Positions 11,415-20,835 of a stretch of DNA of 64,000 nucleotides are shown here, one piece after another (positions within the stretch are counted from its first letter, which is position 1; each line of letters opens with the position of its first letter). The position numbers and the translations under genes are program-made. The stretch lies in assembly GCF_900090205.1 (NCBI RefSeq), contig NZ_LT607802.1, positions 216,758 through 280,757 on the forward strand, in the 5' to 3' direction. Below the pieces are notes generated by a model, which saw only the letters and a program-made list of their open reading frames with translations, searched no databases and was not told the DNA's origin. This DNA comes from Vogesella sp. LIG4 (GTDB taxonomy: Bacteria; Pseudomonadota; Gammaproteobacteria; Burkholderiales; Chromobacteriaceae).

Positions 11415-12077
11415 TTGAGCTTCAAGGCCAACGACTCTCTTACCGAACAGATTGCCCAGTATCTGGGGCACAAGATCGTTAGCGGCGACATGCAGCCAGG
11501 CGAGCGCATCCAGGAGCTGCGCATTACCGCCGAGCTGGATGTCAGCCGTGGTTCGGTGCGCGAGGCGCTGCTGATCCTGCAACGCCGCCACCTGGTGGAC
11601 ATCTACCCGCGTCGTGGCGCCATCGTGTCCAGCATCAGCCCGGACGACGTGCGCGAAGTGTTCGAGCTGTGGTTCCTGCTGCTGGAACAGGCGGTGGTCA
11701 ACCTGGCCGCCAGCTGGCAGAACGACGACCTGGCCAGCTTCATCGAGCTGATGACCGAGCTGGGCGAATGCCAGCGCCGCAGCGACGGCGAGAAGTTCTA
11801 CACCAGCGGTGTGGCCTTCCTGGAGCGCCTGTACCAGCACTGCGGCAACCGCTACCTGAAGCAGACACTGTTCGACCTGCTGCCGCAGTCGCAGCGCTGC
11901 CTGTTCGCCATCCTGCGCGCCGGCAAGAGCCAGATCGACCGTACCCACGCCTTCCTCGACCGCCTGCTCAAGGCCATCGTGGCGCGCGACGAGCCACAGC
12001 TGCGCCAGCTGGTGCGCGAGTTCGGCAGCCAGTACAGCCTGACGGCCCAGGACGCCGCCGCCAGGCTGCAGGCCTGA
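11415..12077 (+). CDS. GntR family transcriptional regulator (FCD subfamily)
   Basis: DNA-binding regulator with an N-terminal winged helix (about residues 1-72; LTEQIAQYLGHKIVSGDMQPG, RGSVREALLILQRRHLVDI) and a C-terminal all-helical FCD ligand domain (about 80-205). The start is a TTG at 11415: AGGAGG at 11404-11409 lies five bases upstream and no better ATG exists. Length 220 residues is normal. The effector and targets are unknown; neighbours give no clear clue. FCD regulators typically bind organic acids. Confidence 0.88.
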   Translation: MSFKANDSLTEQIAQYLGHKIVSGDMQPGERIQELRITAELDVSRGSVREALLILQRRHLVDIYPRRGAIVSSISPDDVREVFELWFLLLEQAVVNLAASWQNDDLASFIELMTELGECQRRSDGEKFYTSGVAFLERLYQHCGNRYLKQTLFDLLPQSQRCLFAILRAGKSQIDRTHAFLDRLLKAIVARDEPQLRQLVREFGSQYSLTAQDAAARLQA

Positions 12078-12084
12078 GCAGAAA

Positions 12085-12113
12085 TAAAAAAGCGGCCACT
12101 GGCCGCTTTTTTA
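12085..12113. terminator. Bidirectional terminator between the GntR gene and folA
   Basis: AGCGGCC (12091-12097) pairs with GGCCGCT (12101-12107), flanked by A-run and T-run on the two sides, so it can end transcription from both the GntR regulator and the thyA-folA operon. Confidence 0.9.
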
Positions 12114-12144
12114 TTGCTCGCTGCTTTCCTTGTTCAGGGAAGCA

Positions 12145-12639
12145 TCAGCGCAGGCGCAGGTAATCGGCAAAGCGGTAGCGCAGACCGTTGGCCGCAAGCT
12201 GCTCCTCACCTTCGCTGCATTGCCATTGCTCCGCCTGCCAGCGCGGAAACCGCGCATCACCGGCCACCTCCAGCGCGATATGCGTCAGGCACAGCTTGTC
12301 GGCCAGCGGCAGTGCCTGCTCGTACAGATTGGCGCCGCCGATCACGCACACCTCCTCTGCCGCACCAGCCAGCGCCAGTGCCGCCTCCAGCGAATGCGCC
12401 ACGCTGACGCCCTCGTGCTGCCAGTCCTGCTGGCGGGTGATCACGATGTTCAAGCGCCCCGGCAGCGGACGGCCGATGGAATCGAAGGTCTTGCGCCCCA
12501 TGATCACCGGTTTGCCCAGCGTCACCGCCTTGAAATGCTTGAGGTCTTCCGGCAGGTGCCACGGCAGGGTGTTGTCGATGCCGATCACGTTGTCGTGCGC
12601 CATCGCCGCCACCAGCGTGAGGGTTGGCCGCATGCTCAT
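12145..12639 (-). CDS. folA: Dihydrofolate reductase
   Basis: NADPH-dependent reduction of dihydrofolate to tetrahydrofolate. The 164-residue protein has the start [24 protein letters not shown] cut by the usual Trp-His and DLKHFK active-site segment, [17 protein letters not shown] and [12 protein letters not shown]. The ATG at 12639 overlaps the thyA stop (ATGA) and GGAGG lies 7 bases upstream, so thymidylate synthesis and recycling of its folate product are translationally coupled. A second in-frame ATG is two codons on. Confidence 0.96.
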   Translation of the reverse strand: MSMRPTLTLVAAMAHDNVIGIDNTLPWHLPEDLKHFKAVTLGKPVIMGRKTFDSIGRPLPGRLNIVITRQQDWQHEGVSVAHSLEAALALAGAAEEVCVIGGANLYEQALPLADKLCLTHIALEVAGDARFPRWQAEQWQCSEGEEQLAANGLRYRFADYLRLR

Positions 12640-13430
12640 ACCGCCACCTCCGCCTTGATGTGCGGGTGCGGGTCGTAGCCTTCCAGCATGAAGTCCTCGA
12701 ACTTGAAGGCGAACAGGTCTCGCACTTCCGGGTTGATGCGCATGGTGGGCAGCGGGCGCGGTTCGCGCGACAGCTGCAGCTGCGCCTGCTCGAAGTGGTT
12801 GCTGTACAGGTGAGCGTCGCCCAGGGTGTGCACGAACTCGCCCGGCTGCAGGCCGCACACCTGCGCCACCATCATGGTGAGCAGCGCGTAGCTGGCGATA
12901 TTGAACGGCACGCCCAGGAAAATGTCAGCCGAGCGCTGGTACAGCTGGCAGGACAGGCGGCCATCGGCCACGTAGAACTGGAACAGACTGTGGCACGGCG
13001 GCAGCGCCATCTCGTCCACCAGCGCCGGGTTCCACGCCGACACCAGCAGCCGGCGCGAGTCCGGGTTGCGGCGGATCATCTCCAGCACATTGCTGATCTG
13101 GTCGATGTGGCGGCCATCCGGCGCCGGCCAGCTGCGCCACTGGTAGCCGTATACCGGGCCCAGGTCGCCGTTCTCGTCCGCCCATTCGTCCCAGATCGAT
13201 ACGCCGTGTTCCTTCAGGTAGCGGATATTGGTATCGCCGGTCAGGAACCACAGCAGTTCGTGAATGATGGAGCGCAGGTGGCATTTCTTGGTGGTCACCA
13301 GCGGAAAACCCTGCGCCAGGTCGAAGCGCATCTGGTAGCCGAACACCGAACGCGTACCGGTACCGGTGCGATCAGACTTGTCGGCGCCGTGCTCCAGCAC
13401 GTGGCGCATCAGATCCAGGTATTGCTTCAT
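12636..13430 (-). CDS. thyA: Thymidylate synthase
   Basis: Converts dUMP to dTMP using methylene-tetrahydrofolate, giving the dihydrofolate that folA recycles. From [15 protein letters not shown] the product has 264 residues, the same as E. coli ThyA. It shows the catalytic cysteine in [12 protein letters not shown], the dUMP-binding [20 protein letters not shown] and the [10 protein letters not shown] arginines. The longer open frame upstream of 13430 lacks family similarity. Confidence 0.97.
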   Translation of the reverse strand: MKQYLDLMRHVLEHGADKSDRTGTGTRSVFGYQMRFDLAQGFPLVTTKKCHLRSIIHELLWFLTGDTNIRYLKEHGVSIWDEWADENGDLGPVYGYQWRSWPAPDGRHIDQISNVLEMIRRNPDSRRLLVSAWNPALVDEMALPPCHSLFQFYVADGRLSCQLYQRSADIFLGVPFNIASYALLTMMVAQVCGLQPGEFVHTLGDAHLYSNHFEQAQLQLSREPRPLPTMRINPEVRDLFAFKFEDFMLEGYDPHPHIKAEVAV

Positions 13431-13600
13431 CGCTACCTCAAACATGCAGAATCGAATCGCGCGATTGTACCGTTTCCCGGCTGCCTGCGGCCAACTGGCG
13501 GCGGCAAACACCTGCCCAATTGACCAAACACCACCGCAGCCAGGCCGCAATCGGCTAACATCGCCGCTTAATGGTTATTTTCAATTAACAAGCGCGCGCC

Positions 13601-14770
13601 ATGGCAGAAGAAAGCGATCAGGAAGACCGCACCGAAGCGCCCTCGCCCCGGAGACTGGAACAGGCCCGGGCCGAAGGCAATGTGCCGCGCTCGCGCGAGC
13701 TGACCACCTTTGCCATTACCGCCACCGGTCTCGCCCTGTTGATGGTGACCGGCGGCAGCATCTATCAGTTTCTGCACAAGCTGATGATCGAGTGGTTCAC
13801 CTTCAACCAGGGCAAGGCCGTGGATGGCGCGCTGATTCTGGAGCACTTCCGCAGCAGCCTGCTGGGCACCCTGCAGACGCTGGCGCCATTGCTGGGCGCC
13901 CTGTTTCTGGTGGCCCTGCTCGCCCCGATGGCCATTGGCGGCTGGAACCTAAGCGGCAAGGGCTTTACCCCCAATTTTGGCAAGCTCAACCCCGCCAGCG
14001 GCCTCAAGCGCATGTTTTCGCTGCAGGCCGTTGCCGAGGGGCTGAAGGCCATTCTCAAGAGCCTGCTGATCGGCGGCGTGGCTACCTGGGTGATCTGGGG
14101 TGAGCGCGGCGACCTGGTAGGCCTGGTGGCCATGCCGCTGGACCGGGCGCAGATCCACCTGGTGGGGCTGATGGAGCACACCTTCATCATGGTGGTGGGC
14201 GCCATGCTGCTGCTGGTGGTGTTCGATGTGCCCTACCAGTTGTGGCAGTACCAGAAGAACCTGCGCATGACCAAGGACGAGCTGAAACAGGAATACAAGG
14301 AGCAGGAAGGCTCGCCGGAAGTGAAAGGCCGCATCCGCCAGCTGCAGCGCGAAGCCGCACGCAAACGCATGATGCAGGAAGTGCCCAAGGCCAACGTGAT
14401 CGTGACCAACCCTACCCACTACGCGGTGGCCCTGCTGTACGACGACAAGATGGCCGCACCGCGGCTGATCGCCAAGGGCTCGCTGCGGCTGGCAGAGCGC
14501 ATCATCGACAAAGGCAAGGAACACCGCGTTACCGTGGTACGCGCGCCGAGCTTTGCCCGCGCGCTGTACTTCAACGTGGAGCTGAACGAGGACATTCCGG
14601 GCAAGCTGTACACTGCCGCGGCGCAAGTGCTGGCCTACGTTTACCAGCTGCAGCAGTACGAACAGGCCGGCGGCGTCACACCGGTATTCCCCGAGCAGCT
14701 GCAGGTTCCGCCCGAGCTTGACCCTGAAAGCAAACGCACTCAACATACGGCGCCCACCGGCACCCACTAA
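13601..14770 (+). CDS. flhB: Flagellar type III export protein FlhB
   Basis: Inner-membrane component of the flagellar export gate that switches substrate specificity from rod/hook to filament proteins. The 389-residue product begins AEESDQEDRTEAPSPRRLEQ, has four membrane segments between about residues 30 and 220, and the self-cleaving NPTHYAVAL motif near residue 269. It opens a tight run flhB-flhA-flhF-flhG-fliA-motC. I could not find a convincing sigma-54 site in the 170 bases upstream. Confidence 0.96.
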   Translation: MAEESDQEDRTEAPSPRRLEQARAEGNVPRSRELTTFAITATGLALLMVTGGSIYQFLHKLMIEWFTFNQGKAVDGALILEHFRSSLLGTLQTLAPLLGALFLVALLAPMAIGGWNLSGKGFTPNFGKLNPASGLKRMFSLQAVAEGLKAILKSLLIGGVATWVIWGERGDLVGLVAMPLDRAQIHLVGLMEHTFIMVVGAMLLLVVFDVPYQLWQYQKNLRMTKDELKQEYKEQEGSPEVKGRIRQLQREAARKRMMQEVPKANVIVTNPTHYAVALLYDDKMAAPRLIAKGSLRLAERIIDKGKEHRVTVVRAPSFARALYFNVELNEDIPGKLYTAAAQVLAYVYQLQQYEQAGGVTPVFPEQLQVPPELDPESKRTQHTAPTGTH

Positions 14771-14776
14771 CGCGGC

Positions 14777-16867
14777 ATGAACAAATTTCTTGAACTGCTG
14801 AAGAAAGTCGACGTCAACACCCTGGCCGGCCCCATCCTGATCATCCTGGTGTTGTCGATGATGGTGCTGCCGCTGCCGCCGCTGCTGCTCGACATGTTCT
14901 TCACCTTCAACATCGCGATTTCCATCATCGTGCTGATGGTGGGGGTGAACACCCGCGAGCCGCTGGAATTTTCCTCCTTCCCCACCCTGCTGCTGATCAC
15001 CACCCTGCTGCGCCTGTCGCTGAACGTGGCCAGTAGCCGCATCATCCTGCTGCAGGGCCACACCGGGCCGGCCGCCGCCGGCAAGGTGATCGAATCGTTC
15101 GCCCACTTCCTGATCGGCGACAACATCACCATCGGTATCGTGGTGTTCATCATCCTGACCATCATCAACTTCGTGGTGATCACCAAGGGCGCCGGCCGTA
15201 TCGCCGAAGTGTCGGCCCGCTTCACCCTGGATGCGATGCCCGGCAAGCAGATGGCCATCGACGCCGACCTCAACGCCGGCCTGATCGGCGAGGACGACGC
15301 CCGCCGCCGCCGCAGCAAGATCGCGGAAGAAGCCAACTTCTTCGGCTCCATGGACGGTGCCTCCAAGTTCGTGCGTGGCGATGCCGTGGCCGGCATCCTG
15401 ATCATGGTGATCAACATCGTCGGCGGCCTGATCATCGGCGTGCTGCAGCACGACCTGGATGTCGGCTCGGCAGCCACCACCTACACCCTGCTGACCATCG
15501 GCGACGGCCTGGTGGCGCAGATTCCGGCGCTGGTGATCTCCACCGCCGCCGGTATGGTGGTGGCGCGGGTGGGCACCGAGAAAGGCATTTCCGAACAACT
15601 GGTAGGCCAGCTGTTCGCCAACCCCACCGTGCTCTACCTCACCGCCGGCGTCATCGGCATGCTGGGGCTGATCCCCAATATGCCGCACCTGGCCTTCCTG
15701 CTGATTGCCAGTACCCTGGCCGCCACCGCGCACTGGCTGGAAAAGAACGTCCGCAAGCAGGCCGAAGCCGCCGCCGTGGTCGAGATGGAACAGCCGCCAC
15801 CATCGGTTACCGAGCAGCCGCTGGCCGAAGTGAGCTGGAAGGACGTGCAGCCGGTGGATGCACTGGGGCTGGAAGTCGGCTACCGGCTGATTCCGCTGGT
15901 GGACCGCGACCAGGATGGCGAGCTGCTGCGCCGTATCCGCGGCATCCGCAAGAAAATGGCACAGGAACTGGGCTTCCTGGTGCCGGCGGTTCACATCCGC
16001 GACAACCTGGAAATCCGCCCCAACGCCTACCGCATCCTGCTCAAGGGCGTGGAGATCGGCCAGGGCGAGGCGTATATCGGCCAGTTCCTGGCCATCAACC
16101 CCGGCCAGGTCAGTGGCGAGCTGCAAGGCACACCCACCACCGACCCGGCCTTCGGCCTGCCGGCAGTGTGGATCGACGCCAGCAAGCGCGACGAGGCGCA
16201 GAACCTGGGCTACACCGTGGTGGATGCCAGCACCGTGGTGGCCACCCACCTGTCCAACCTGCTGCAGACCCACGCCGCCGAACTGCTGGGTCGCGAAGAG
16301 GTGCAGGCACTGATCGACCACGTGGCCAAGGAAGCGCCCAAGCTCATCGAGGACCTGGTGCCCAAGGTGGTGCCCATCGGCGTGCTGCAGAAGGTGCTGC
16401 AGCAGCTGCTGCTGGACGGCATCCACCTGCGCGACTTCCGCACCATCATCGAAACGCTGGCCGACCATATTGCCCTGTCGCAGGATATCGACGAGCTGAC
16501 CAGCGCAGTGCGTACCGCGCTGTCACGCGCCATCGTGCAGCAGCTGTTCCCGGGCGAGCAGGAGCTGCCGCTGATGACGCTGGAGCCGCAGCTGGAAAAC
16601 ATCCTGCTGCAGGCGGTGAACAGCAAGGCCGGCGGCGGGCTGGAACCTGGCCTTGCCGAGAACCTGCTATCCAATGCGGCGCAGGAAACAGAAAATGTTG
16701 AAAATCAGGGTTACAATCCGGTACTGCTTACACCGCCTGGTTTACGACCACTTTTGGCACGCTTCTTGCGCCGGGCGCTGCCGCAGCTGAAGGTCATTTC
16801 TCATAATGAGATACCCGACAGTAAATCCATTCGTATAATTGCGGTGATTGGGGGGAGCAGAGGCTAA
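14777..16867 (+). CDS. flhA: Flagellar export gate protein FlhA
   Basis: Large export-gate subunit that uses the proton gradient and docks chaperone-substrate complexes. At 696 residues it matches the family. The N-terminal half is membrane-spanning and includes LRLSLNVASSRIIL and the conserved cytoplasmic loop KGAGRIAEVSARFTLDAMPG; the C-terminal half (from about 330) is the cytoplasmic docking domain. It starts 6 bases after flhB and ends 3 bases before flhF. Confidence 0.97.
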   Translation: MNKFLELLKKVDVNTLAGPILIILVLSMMVLPLPPLLLDMFFTFNIAISIIVLMVGVNTREPLEFSSFPTLLLITTLLRLSLNVASSRIILLQGHTGPAAAGKVIESFAHFLIGDNITIGIVVFIILTIINFVVITKGAGRIAEVSARFTLDAMPGKQMAIDADLNAGLIGEDDARRRRSKIAEEANFFGSMDGASKFVRGDAVAGILIMVINIVGGLIIGVLQHDLDVGSAATTYTLLTIGDGLVAQIPALVISTAAGMVVARVGTEKGISEQLVGQLFANPTVLYLTAGVIGMLGLIPNMPHLAFLLIASTLAATAHWLEKNVRKQAEAAAVVEMEQPPPSVTEQPLAEVSWKDVQPVDALGLEVGYRLIPLVDRDQDGELLRRIRGIRKKMAQELGFLVPAVHIRDNLEIRPNAYRILLKGVEIGQGEAYIGQFLAINPGQVSGELQGTPTTDPAFGLPAVWIDASKRDEAQNLGYTVVDASTVVATHLSNLLQTHAAELLGREEVQALIDHVAKEAPKLIEDLVPKVVPIGVLQKVLQQLLLDGIHLRDFRTIIETLADHIALSQDIDELTSAVRTALSRAIVQQLFPGEQELPLMTLEPQLENILLQAVNSKAGGGLEPGLAENLLSNAAQETENVENQGYNPVLLTPPGLRPLLARFLRRALPQLKVISHNEIPDSKSIRIIAVIGGSRG

Positions 16868-16870
16868 GGC

Positions 16871-18364
16871 ATGGTCGTCAGAAAGTTCTACGGCAAAACA
16901 ACACGCGACGCGCTGCGCCAGGTTCGGGAAGAACTTGGCGCTGATGCGTTGATCCTGTCCAATCGCCCGACACTGGGCGGTGGGGTAGAGATCATGGCGG
17001 TTGCCGATGCTGACGTTTCCGCGCTGGCCACCACCTTCACCCCGCCGGCGCAGCCCAAGCCGCCGCGCAATACCGTACCGCCGGCGGCGCAGGGTACTGC
17101 CGCGCCCGCCCAGCCCTCGCGCATACCGGCCGCCTCGCCACCCAAGCCTGCGGCCAACCCGTCTCCGGCGGTAAACCGCGCCTTGGCGCGCACCTATGCC
17201 ATGCCGGTGGAACCGCTGGAAGAACCGCCGGCGGCGCCACCGCCACGCCCGGCCCCTGCCCCGGCTGCCGCGCCGGCTGCAGCGGCCCCGGTGGAGCAGG
17301 AGCTGCCGCAATCCTTCCTGCAGCACGTGCAGCAGAACACCAGCCGCCGGCCATCGACTCCGCCGCCCGCCGCCGCCCGCGGCAGCGGCGCCGAAACCGA
17401 TGCCGAACGCGAGCAGATGTCGCAGGAACTCAAGCAGATCAGCGACGAAATCAAGCAGCTGCGCAGCCTGCTGCAAAGCCAGCTGGCCGGCTTTGCCTGG
17501 TCGGACATGGAGCAGCGCACCCCCAACCGCGCCGAACTGTTCCGCCACCTGCTCACCGCCGGCTTCAGCTCGGCGCTGATCCGCCAGCTCACCCAGAAGC
17601 TGCCGCCGCAGTACGACGGCGATGTGGCGCAGAAATGGGCGCGCTCGGCGCTGATCCACAACCTCAAGTGCATGGACCCGCAGCACGACCCCATCGAGGT
17701 CGGCGGCATCTTTGCGCTGATCGGCCCCACCGGCGTGGGCAAGACCACCACCGTGGCCAAGTTGGCCGCACGCGCCACCATGCGCCACGGTGCGCAGAAC
17801 GTGGCGCTGATCACCACCGATACCTACCGTATCGGCGCCCAGGACCAGCTGCGCATCTACGGCAAGATCCTCGGCGTGCCGGTGTTCTCGGTGCAGAACG
17901 AAGGCGACCTGCAGCTCACGCTGGCCGATCTCACCCCGCGCAAGATCGTGCTGATCGACACCGTGGGCATGAGCCAGCGCGATGCGCGGGTGCAGACGCA
18001 GCTGGACATGTTCAGCCAGGCCGGCCGCCCGGTGCAGCGCCTGCTGCTGCTGGCGGCCAATGCCGACGGCCACACGCTGGAAGACGTGGTGCGCCATTAC
18101 AAGGGCGACGGCCTGGCCGGCGCCATTGTGTCCAAGATCGACGAAGCGCTGGCGCTGGGCCCCAGCCTGGACGTGGTGATCCGCAACCGCCTGCGCCTGT
18201 TCTACGTCACCAACGGCCAGCGCGTGCCGGAAGACATCCACGCCGCACATGCCGAGCTGCTGATCGACCGTGCCCTGCGTGCCGCTCAGCAGCAATCGCC
18301 GTTCAACCCTTCCGGCGACGAACTGGGCCTCGTCAACGCCGCACAATCCGGCTGGCTGGGGTAA
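16871..18364 (+). CDS. flhF: Flagellar placement GTPase FlhF
   Basis: SRP-type GTPase that sets the site and number of polar flagella. The product has 497 residues: an N-terminal segment (RKFYGKTTRDALRQVREELG), a long Pro/Ala-rich linker (about 60-180), and the NG domain with GPTGVGKTTTVAKLAA near residue 284, DTYRIGAQDQLRIYG and a DTVGMSQRD G3 motif. The Pro/Ala linker is longer than in many FlhF proteins. It is followed 3 bases later by flhG, its usual antagonist. Confidence 0.94.
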   Translation: MVVRKFYGKTTRDALRQVREELGADALILSNRPTLGGGVEIMAVADADVSALATTFTPPAQPKPPRNTVPPAAQGTAAPAQPSRIPAASPPKPAANPSPAVNRALARTYAMPVEPLEEPPAAPPPRPAPAPAAAPAAAAPVEQELPQSFLQHVQQNTSRRPSTPPPAAARGSGAETDAEREQMSQELKQISDEIKQLRSLLQSQLAGFAWSDMEQRTPNRAELFRHLLTAGFSSALIRQLTQKLPPQYDGDVAQKWARSALIHNLKCMDPQHDPIEVGGIFALIGPTGVGKTTTVAKLAARATMRHGAQNVALITTDTYRIGAQDQLRIYGKILGVPVFSVQNEGDLQLTLADLTPRKIVLIDTVGMSQRDARVQTQLDMFSQAGRPVQRLLLLAANADGHTLEDVVRHYKGDGLAGAIVSKIDEALALGPSLDVVIRNRLRLFYVTNGQRVPEDIHAAHAELLIDRALRAAQQQSPFNPSGDELGLVNAAQSGWLG

Positions 18365-18367
18365 CAC

Positions 18368-19228
18368 ATGGTTGACCAGGCATCCGGACTGCGCCAGGCC
18401 AGCGCCCACTACCACTACCCGCCCTCCTTCGCCTTCTTCGGTGGCGAAGGCAGCGGCGTGAGCAGCGTGGTGGGCGAGTTGGCCGCATCGCTGGCCATGA
18501 GCGGCCAGCGCCCGCTGCTGGTGGAACACCAGCCGGGCAACCACCAGGCGCGCCGCCTGGGGCTGCCCGCCAGCGCCAGCTTTGCCAGCCTGGCCATCAG
18601 CCTGGGCGGTGTCAGCGACCTGCTGGTAAACAATCGCTACGGCCTGAGCCTGATCAACCTGGTGGCCAGCAACGAGGAGCGCACCCGCATGTCGCCGCGG
18701 CTGTGGCGCCGGCTGGCCAGCGAATTCGCCGCGCTGGAAACCGACCACAGCGTACTGCTGATCGACCCGCCCGCGCTGGTGGATGACCCGGCACCGCTGT
18801 GCATTGCCGACAACCTGGTACTGGTACTGAGCCCGGACGCGGACAGTCTCACCCAGGGCTATGCCAGCCTGAAACGGCTGGCCGGCGACTACGCGCGCCG
18901 CCGCTTCAACGTACTGGTGAACCAGGCCCGCGACTTCAACGAAGCGCAGGCGGTGTTCACCCGCCTCAGCGCCGTGGCCGGCGACTACCTGTCGGTGGCG
19001 CTGCGCTGGGTGGGCTTCGTGCCAACCGACAATACCCTGCGCAAGAGCCAGACGCTGCGCCGCCCCACCGTGGAAGCATTCGGCGACAGCGAGGCGGCCC
19101 AGGCCTGCAGCCAGCTGGCGCAGATGCTGCCGCACTGGCACGCGCCGGACAGCCAGGCGCAGCGTGCGAGCTATCTGGAACAACTGCTGATGACCAGCAA
19201 ATCACTTGCCGATTTGACAGGAAATTGA
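18368..19228 (+). CDS. flhG: FlhG/FleN-like MinD-family protein with degenerate P-loop
   Basis: By position (between flhF and fliA) and MinD-like fold this is the flagellar-number regulator FlhG. The 286 residues contain LLIDPPALVDDPAPLCIADN and a C-terminal VGFVPTDNTLRKSQTLRRP block, as in the family. The nucleotide-binding loop is abnormal: FFGGEGSGVSSVV replaces the deviant Walker A (GKGGVGKT), so both the signature lysine and the P-loop lysine are absent, and the usual DTGAG is DPPAL. It may therefore not hydrolyse ATP and may work as a scaffold. The frame is intact, so it is not an obvious pseudogene. Confidence 0.8.
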   Translation: MVDQASGLRQASAHYHYPPSFAFFGGEGSGVSSVVGELAASLAMSGQRPLLVEHQPGNHQARRLGLPASASFASLAISLGGVSDLLVNNRYGLSLINLVASNEERTRMSPRLWRRLASEFAALETDHSVLLIDPPALVDDPAPLCIADNLVLVLSPDADSLTQGYASLKRLAGDYARRRFNVLVNQARDFNEAQAVFTRLSAVAGDYLSVALRWVGFVPTDNTLRKSQTLRRPTVEAFGDSEAAQACSQLAQMLPHWHAPDSQAQRASYLEQLLMTSKSLADLTGN

Positions 19229-19230
19229 CC

Positions 19231-19974
19231 ATGGCAACCCATAACAAGATGCGTGCCTATGCGCAGGTTGCCGCCACCCGCGAGCAGATCGACATCGAAC
19301 GCTACACCCCGCTGGTGAAGAAGCTCGCCAGCATGATGGTGGCGCGGCTGCCGGCCAACGTCGATATCAACGACCTGATCCAGGTCGGCATCATCGGCCT
19401 GATGGAAGCGGCCAAGCAGTTCGATGTCAGCCAGGGCGTGCTGTTCGAGACCTTTGCCAGCCAGCGCATCCGCGGCGCCATGCTGGACGAGCTGCGCCGC
19501 GAGGACTGGATGCCGCGCCAGACGCGACGCAACTCGCGTCAGATCGAGGACGCCATCCACAAGCTGGAGCAGCAACTGGGCCGCGCGCCGCTGGAAAGCG
19601 AAATCGCCGACTACATGGACCTGCCGCTGGAGCAGTACCAGGAAATGCTCGGCGAATGCCGCGGCATCAGCCTGGTGCATTTCGACGACAATGCCGATGA
19701 CGAAGGCGGCAGCGCCAACCAGGTGGAAAACGTCGCCGACGACAACAGCCCGGAACCGGTCGACGTACTGGCCAGCGATGCCTTCCGCAGTGCGCTGGTG
19801 GAAGCCATCAAGCTGCTGCCGGAGCGCGATCAGCTGGTGATGAGCCTGTACTACGAGCAGGAATTGAATCTGAAAGAAATCGGCGCCGTACTCGGCGTCT
19901 CCGAATCGCGCGTGTGTCAGCTGCACAGCCAGGCCATTACCCGCCTGCGCAGCCGCCTGCGCGACTGGGTGTGA
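19231..19974 (+). CDS. fliA: RNA polymerase sigma factor for flagellar genes (sigma-28)
   Basis: Directs transcription of late flagellar and motility genes. From the ATG at 19231 (ACAGGAAATTGACC upstream) the product has 247 residues: region 2 (LVKKLASMMVARLP, DLIQVGIIGLMEAAKQFD, FETFASQRIRGAMLDELR), a short region 3, and region 4 (LPERDQLVMSLYYEQELNLK, GVSESRVCQLHSQAITRLR). It lies 2 bases after flhG. The anti-sigma factor FlgM is not in the window. Confidence 0.96.
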   Translation: MATHNKMRAYAQVAATREQIDIERYTPLVKKLASMMVARLPANVDINDLIQVGIIGLMEAAKQFDVSQGVLFETFASQRIRGAMLDELRREDWMPRQTRRNSRQIEDAIHKLEQQLGRAPLESEIADYMDLPLEQYQEMLGECRGISLVHFDDNADDEGGSANQVENVADDNSPEPVDVLASDAFRSALVEAIKLLPERDQLVMSLYYEQELNLKEIGAVLGVSESRVCQLHSQAITRLRSRLRDWV

Positions 19975-20017
19975 TGCGGCCAACCTTTTGCGCCGCCAGT
20001 AAACGGAATCGTCAATC

Positions 20018-20767
20018 TTGGACAAGATCAGTTTTGTCGCCATCCTGGGGGGCCTGACCGCCATTCTGGCCGGTCAGGCGCTGGAAGGCGGAAACATCGC
20101 CTCGCTGGTACAGGTCACCGCCTTTCTCATCGTCATCGGCGGCACCGCCAGTGCGGTGATGCTGCAATCGACGCCGCGCCAGTTCGTTACCGGGCTGCAG
20201 ATGCTGCGCTGGGTATTCATGCCGCCCGGCATCGAATACGACAAGCAGATCAAGGACATCGTCGGCTGGAGCAATACCGCGCGCCGCAACGGCCTGCTGG
20301 CGCTGGAAAGCAATCTGAACAGCCAGAAGGACCTGTTCACCCGCAAAGCGCTGCAGCTGCTGGTGGACGGCGCCGAGCCGCAACTGATCCGCGAAGTGCT
20401 GGAGCTGGAGCTGGAAAGCCACGAACACGCGCGCAAGCTGGCGGCCAAGGTGTGGGAATCCGCCGGCGGCTACTCGCCCACCATGGGCATTCTGGGTGCG
20501 GTACTGGGGCTGATCCACGTGATGGAGAACCTGTCCGACCCGTCCAAGCTGGGCAGCGGCATCGCGGTGGCCTTCGTTGCCACCGTGTACGGCGTGGGTG
20601 CGGCCAACCTGCTGTTCCTGCCGATCGCCAACAAGCTCAAGCACCTGATCACGCTGGAAAGCACCGCGCGCGAGCTGGTAATCGAGGGCATCGTCGCCAT
20701 CGCCAACGGCGAGAACCCGCGGCAGATCGATGCGCGGCTGCGCGGCTTCCTGGCCATTACCGATTAA
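20018..20767 (+). CDS. motC: MotA/MotC-type flagellar stator subunit, unpaired
   Basis: Inner-membrane proton-channel subunit of a flagellar motor stator. The start is a TTG at 20018 giving MDKISFVAILGGLTAILAG, which matches the Pseudomonas MotC N-terminus. The 249 residues have membrane helices at about 5-22, 30-50, 150-172 and 182-205 and the SPTMGILGAVLGLIHVM segment. MotA proteins need a MotB/MotD partner; normally it lies immediately downstream, but here a hairpin and a convergent exonuclease gene follow. The partner must be elsewhere or lost. Confidence 0.85.
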   Translation: MDKISFVAILGGLTAILAGQALEGGNIASLVQVTAFLIVIGGTASAVMLQSTPRQFVTGLQMLRWVFMPPGIEYDKQIKDIVGWSNTARRNGLLALESNLNSQKDLFTRKALQLLVDGAEPQLIREVLELELESHEHARKLAAKVWESAGGYSPTMGILGAVLGLIHVMENLSDPSKLGSGIAVAFVATVYGVGAANLLFLPIANKLKHLITLESTARELVIEGIVAIANGENPRQIDARLRGFLAITD

Positions 20768-20776
20768 GCCATCACG

Positions 20777-20817
20777 CCAAACGACAACGCCCGCTGCATG
20801 CGGGCGTTATCGTTTGG
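20777..20817. terminator. Strong hairpin between motC and the exonuclease gene
   Basis: CCAAACGA and AACGCCCGC (20777-20784, 20086-type arm at 20786-20794) pair with GCGGGCGTT (20800-20808) and TCGTTTGG (20810-20817), with one mismatched pair in the middle. About 17 bp pair in all. There is no T-run, but its place between convergent genes suggests a two-way transcription barrier. Confidence 0.7.
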
Positions 20818-20835
20818 GGTAGCCTGGAATGCCTG

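Noticed and set aside
13431..13600. Possible sigma-54 promoter before flhB
   Set aside because: No TGGCAC-N5-TTGC match; only loose GC-rich resemblance.
13949..16468. An 839-codon minus-strand frame over flhB/flhA
   Set aside because: His/Gln/Gly-rich antisense of flhBA; no motifs.
16742..19183. An 813-codon minus-strand frame over flhF/flhG
   Set aside because: Antisense frame crossing two genes; no recognisable protein features.
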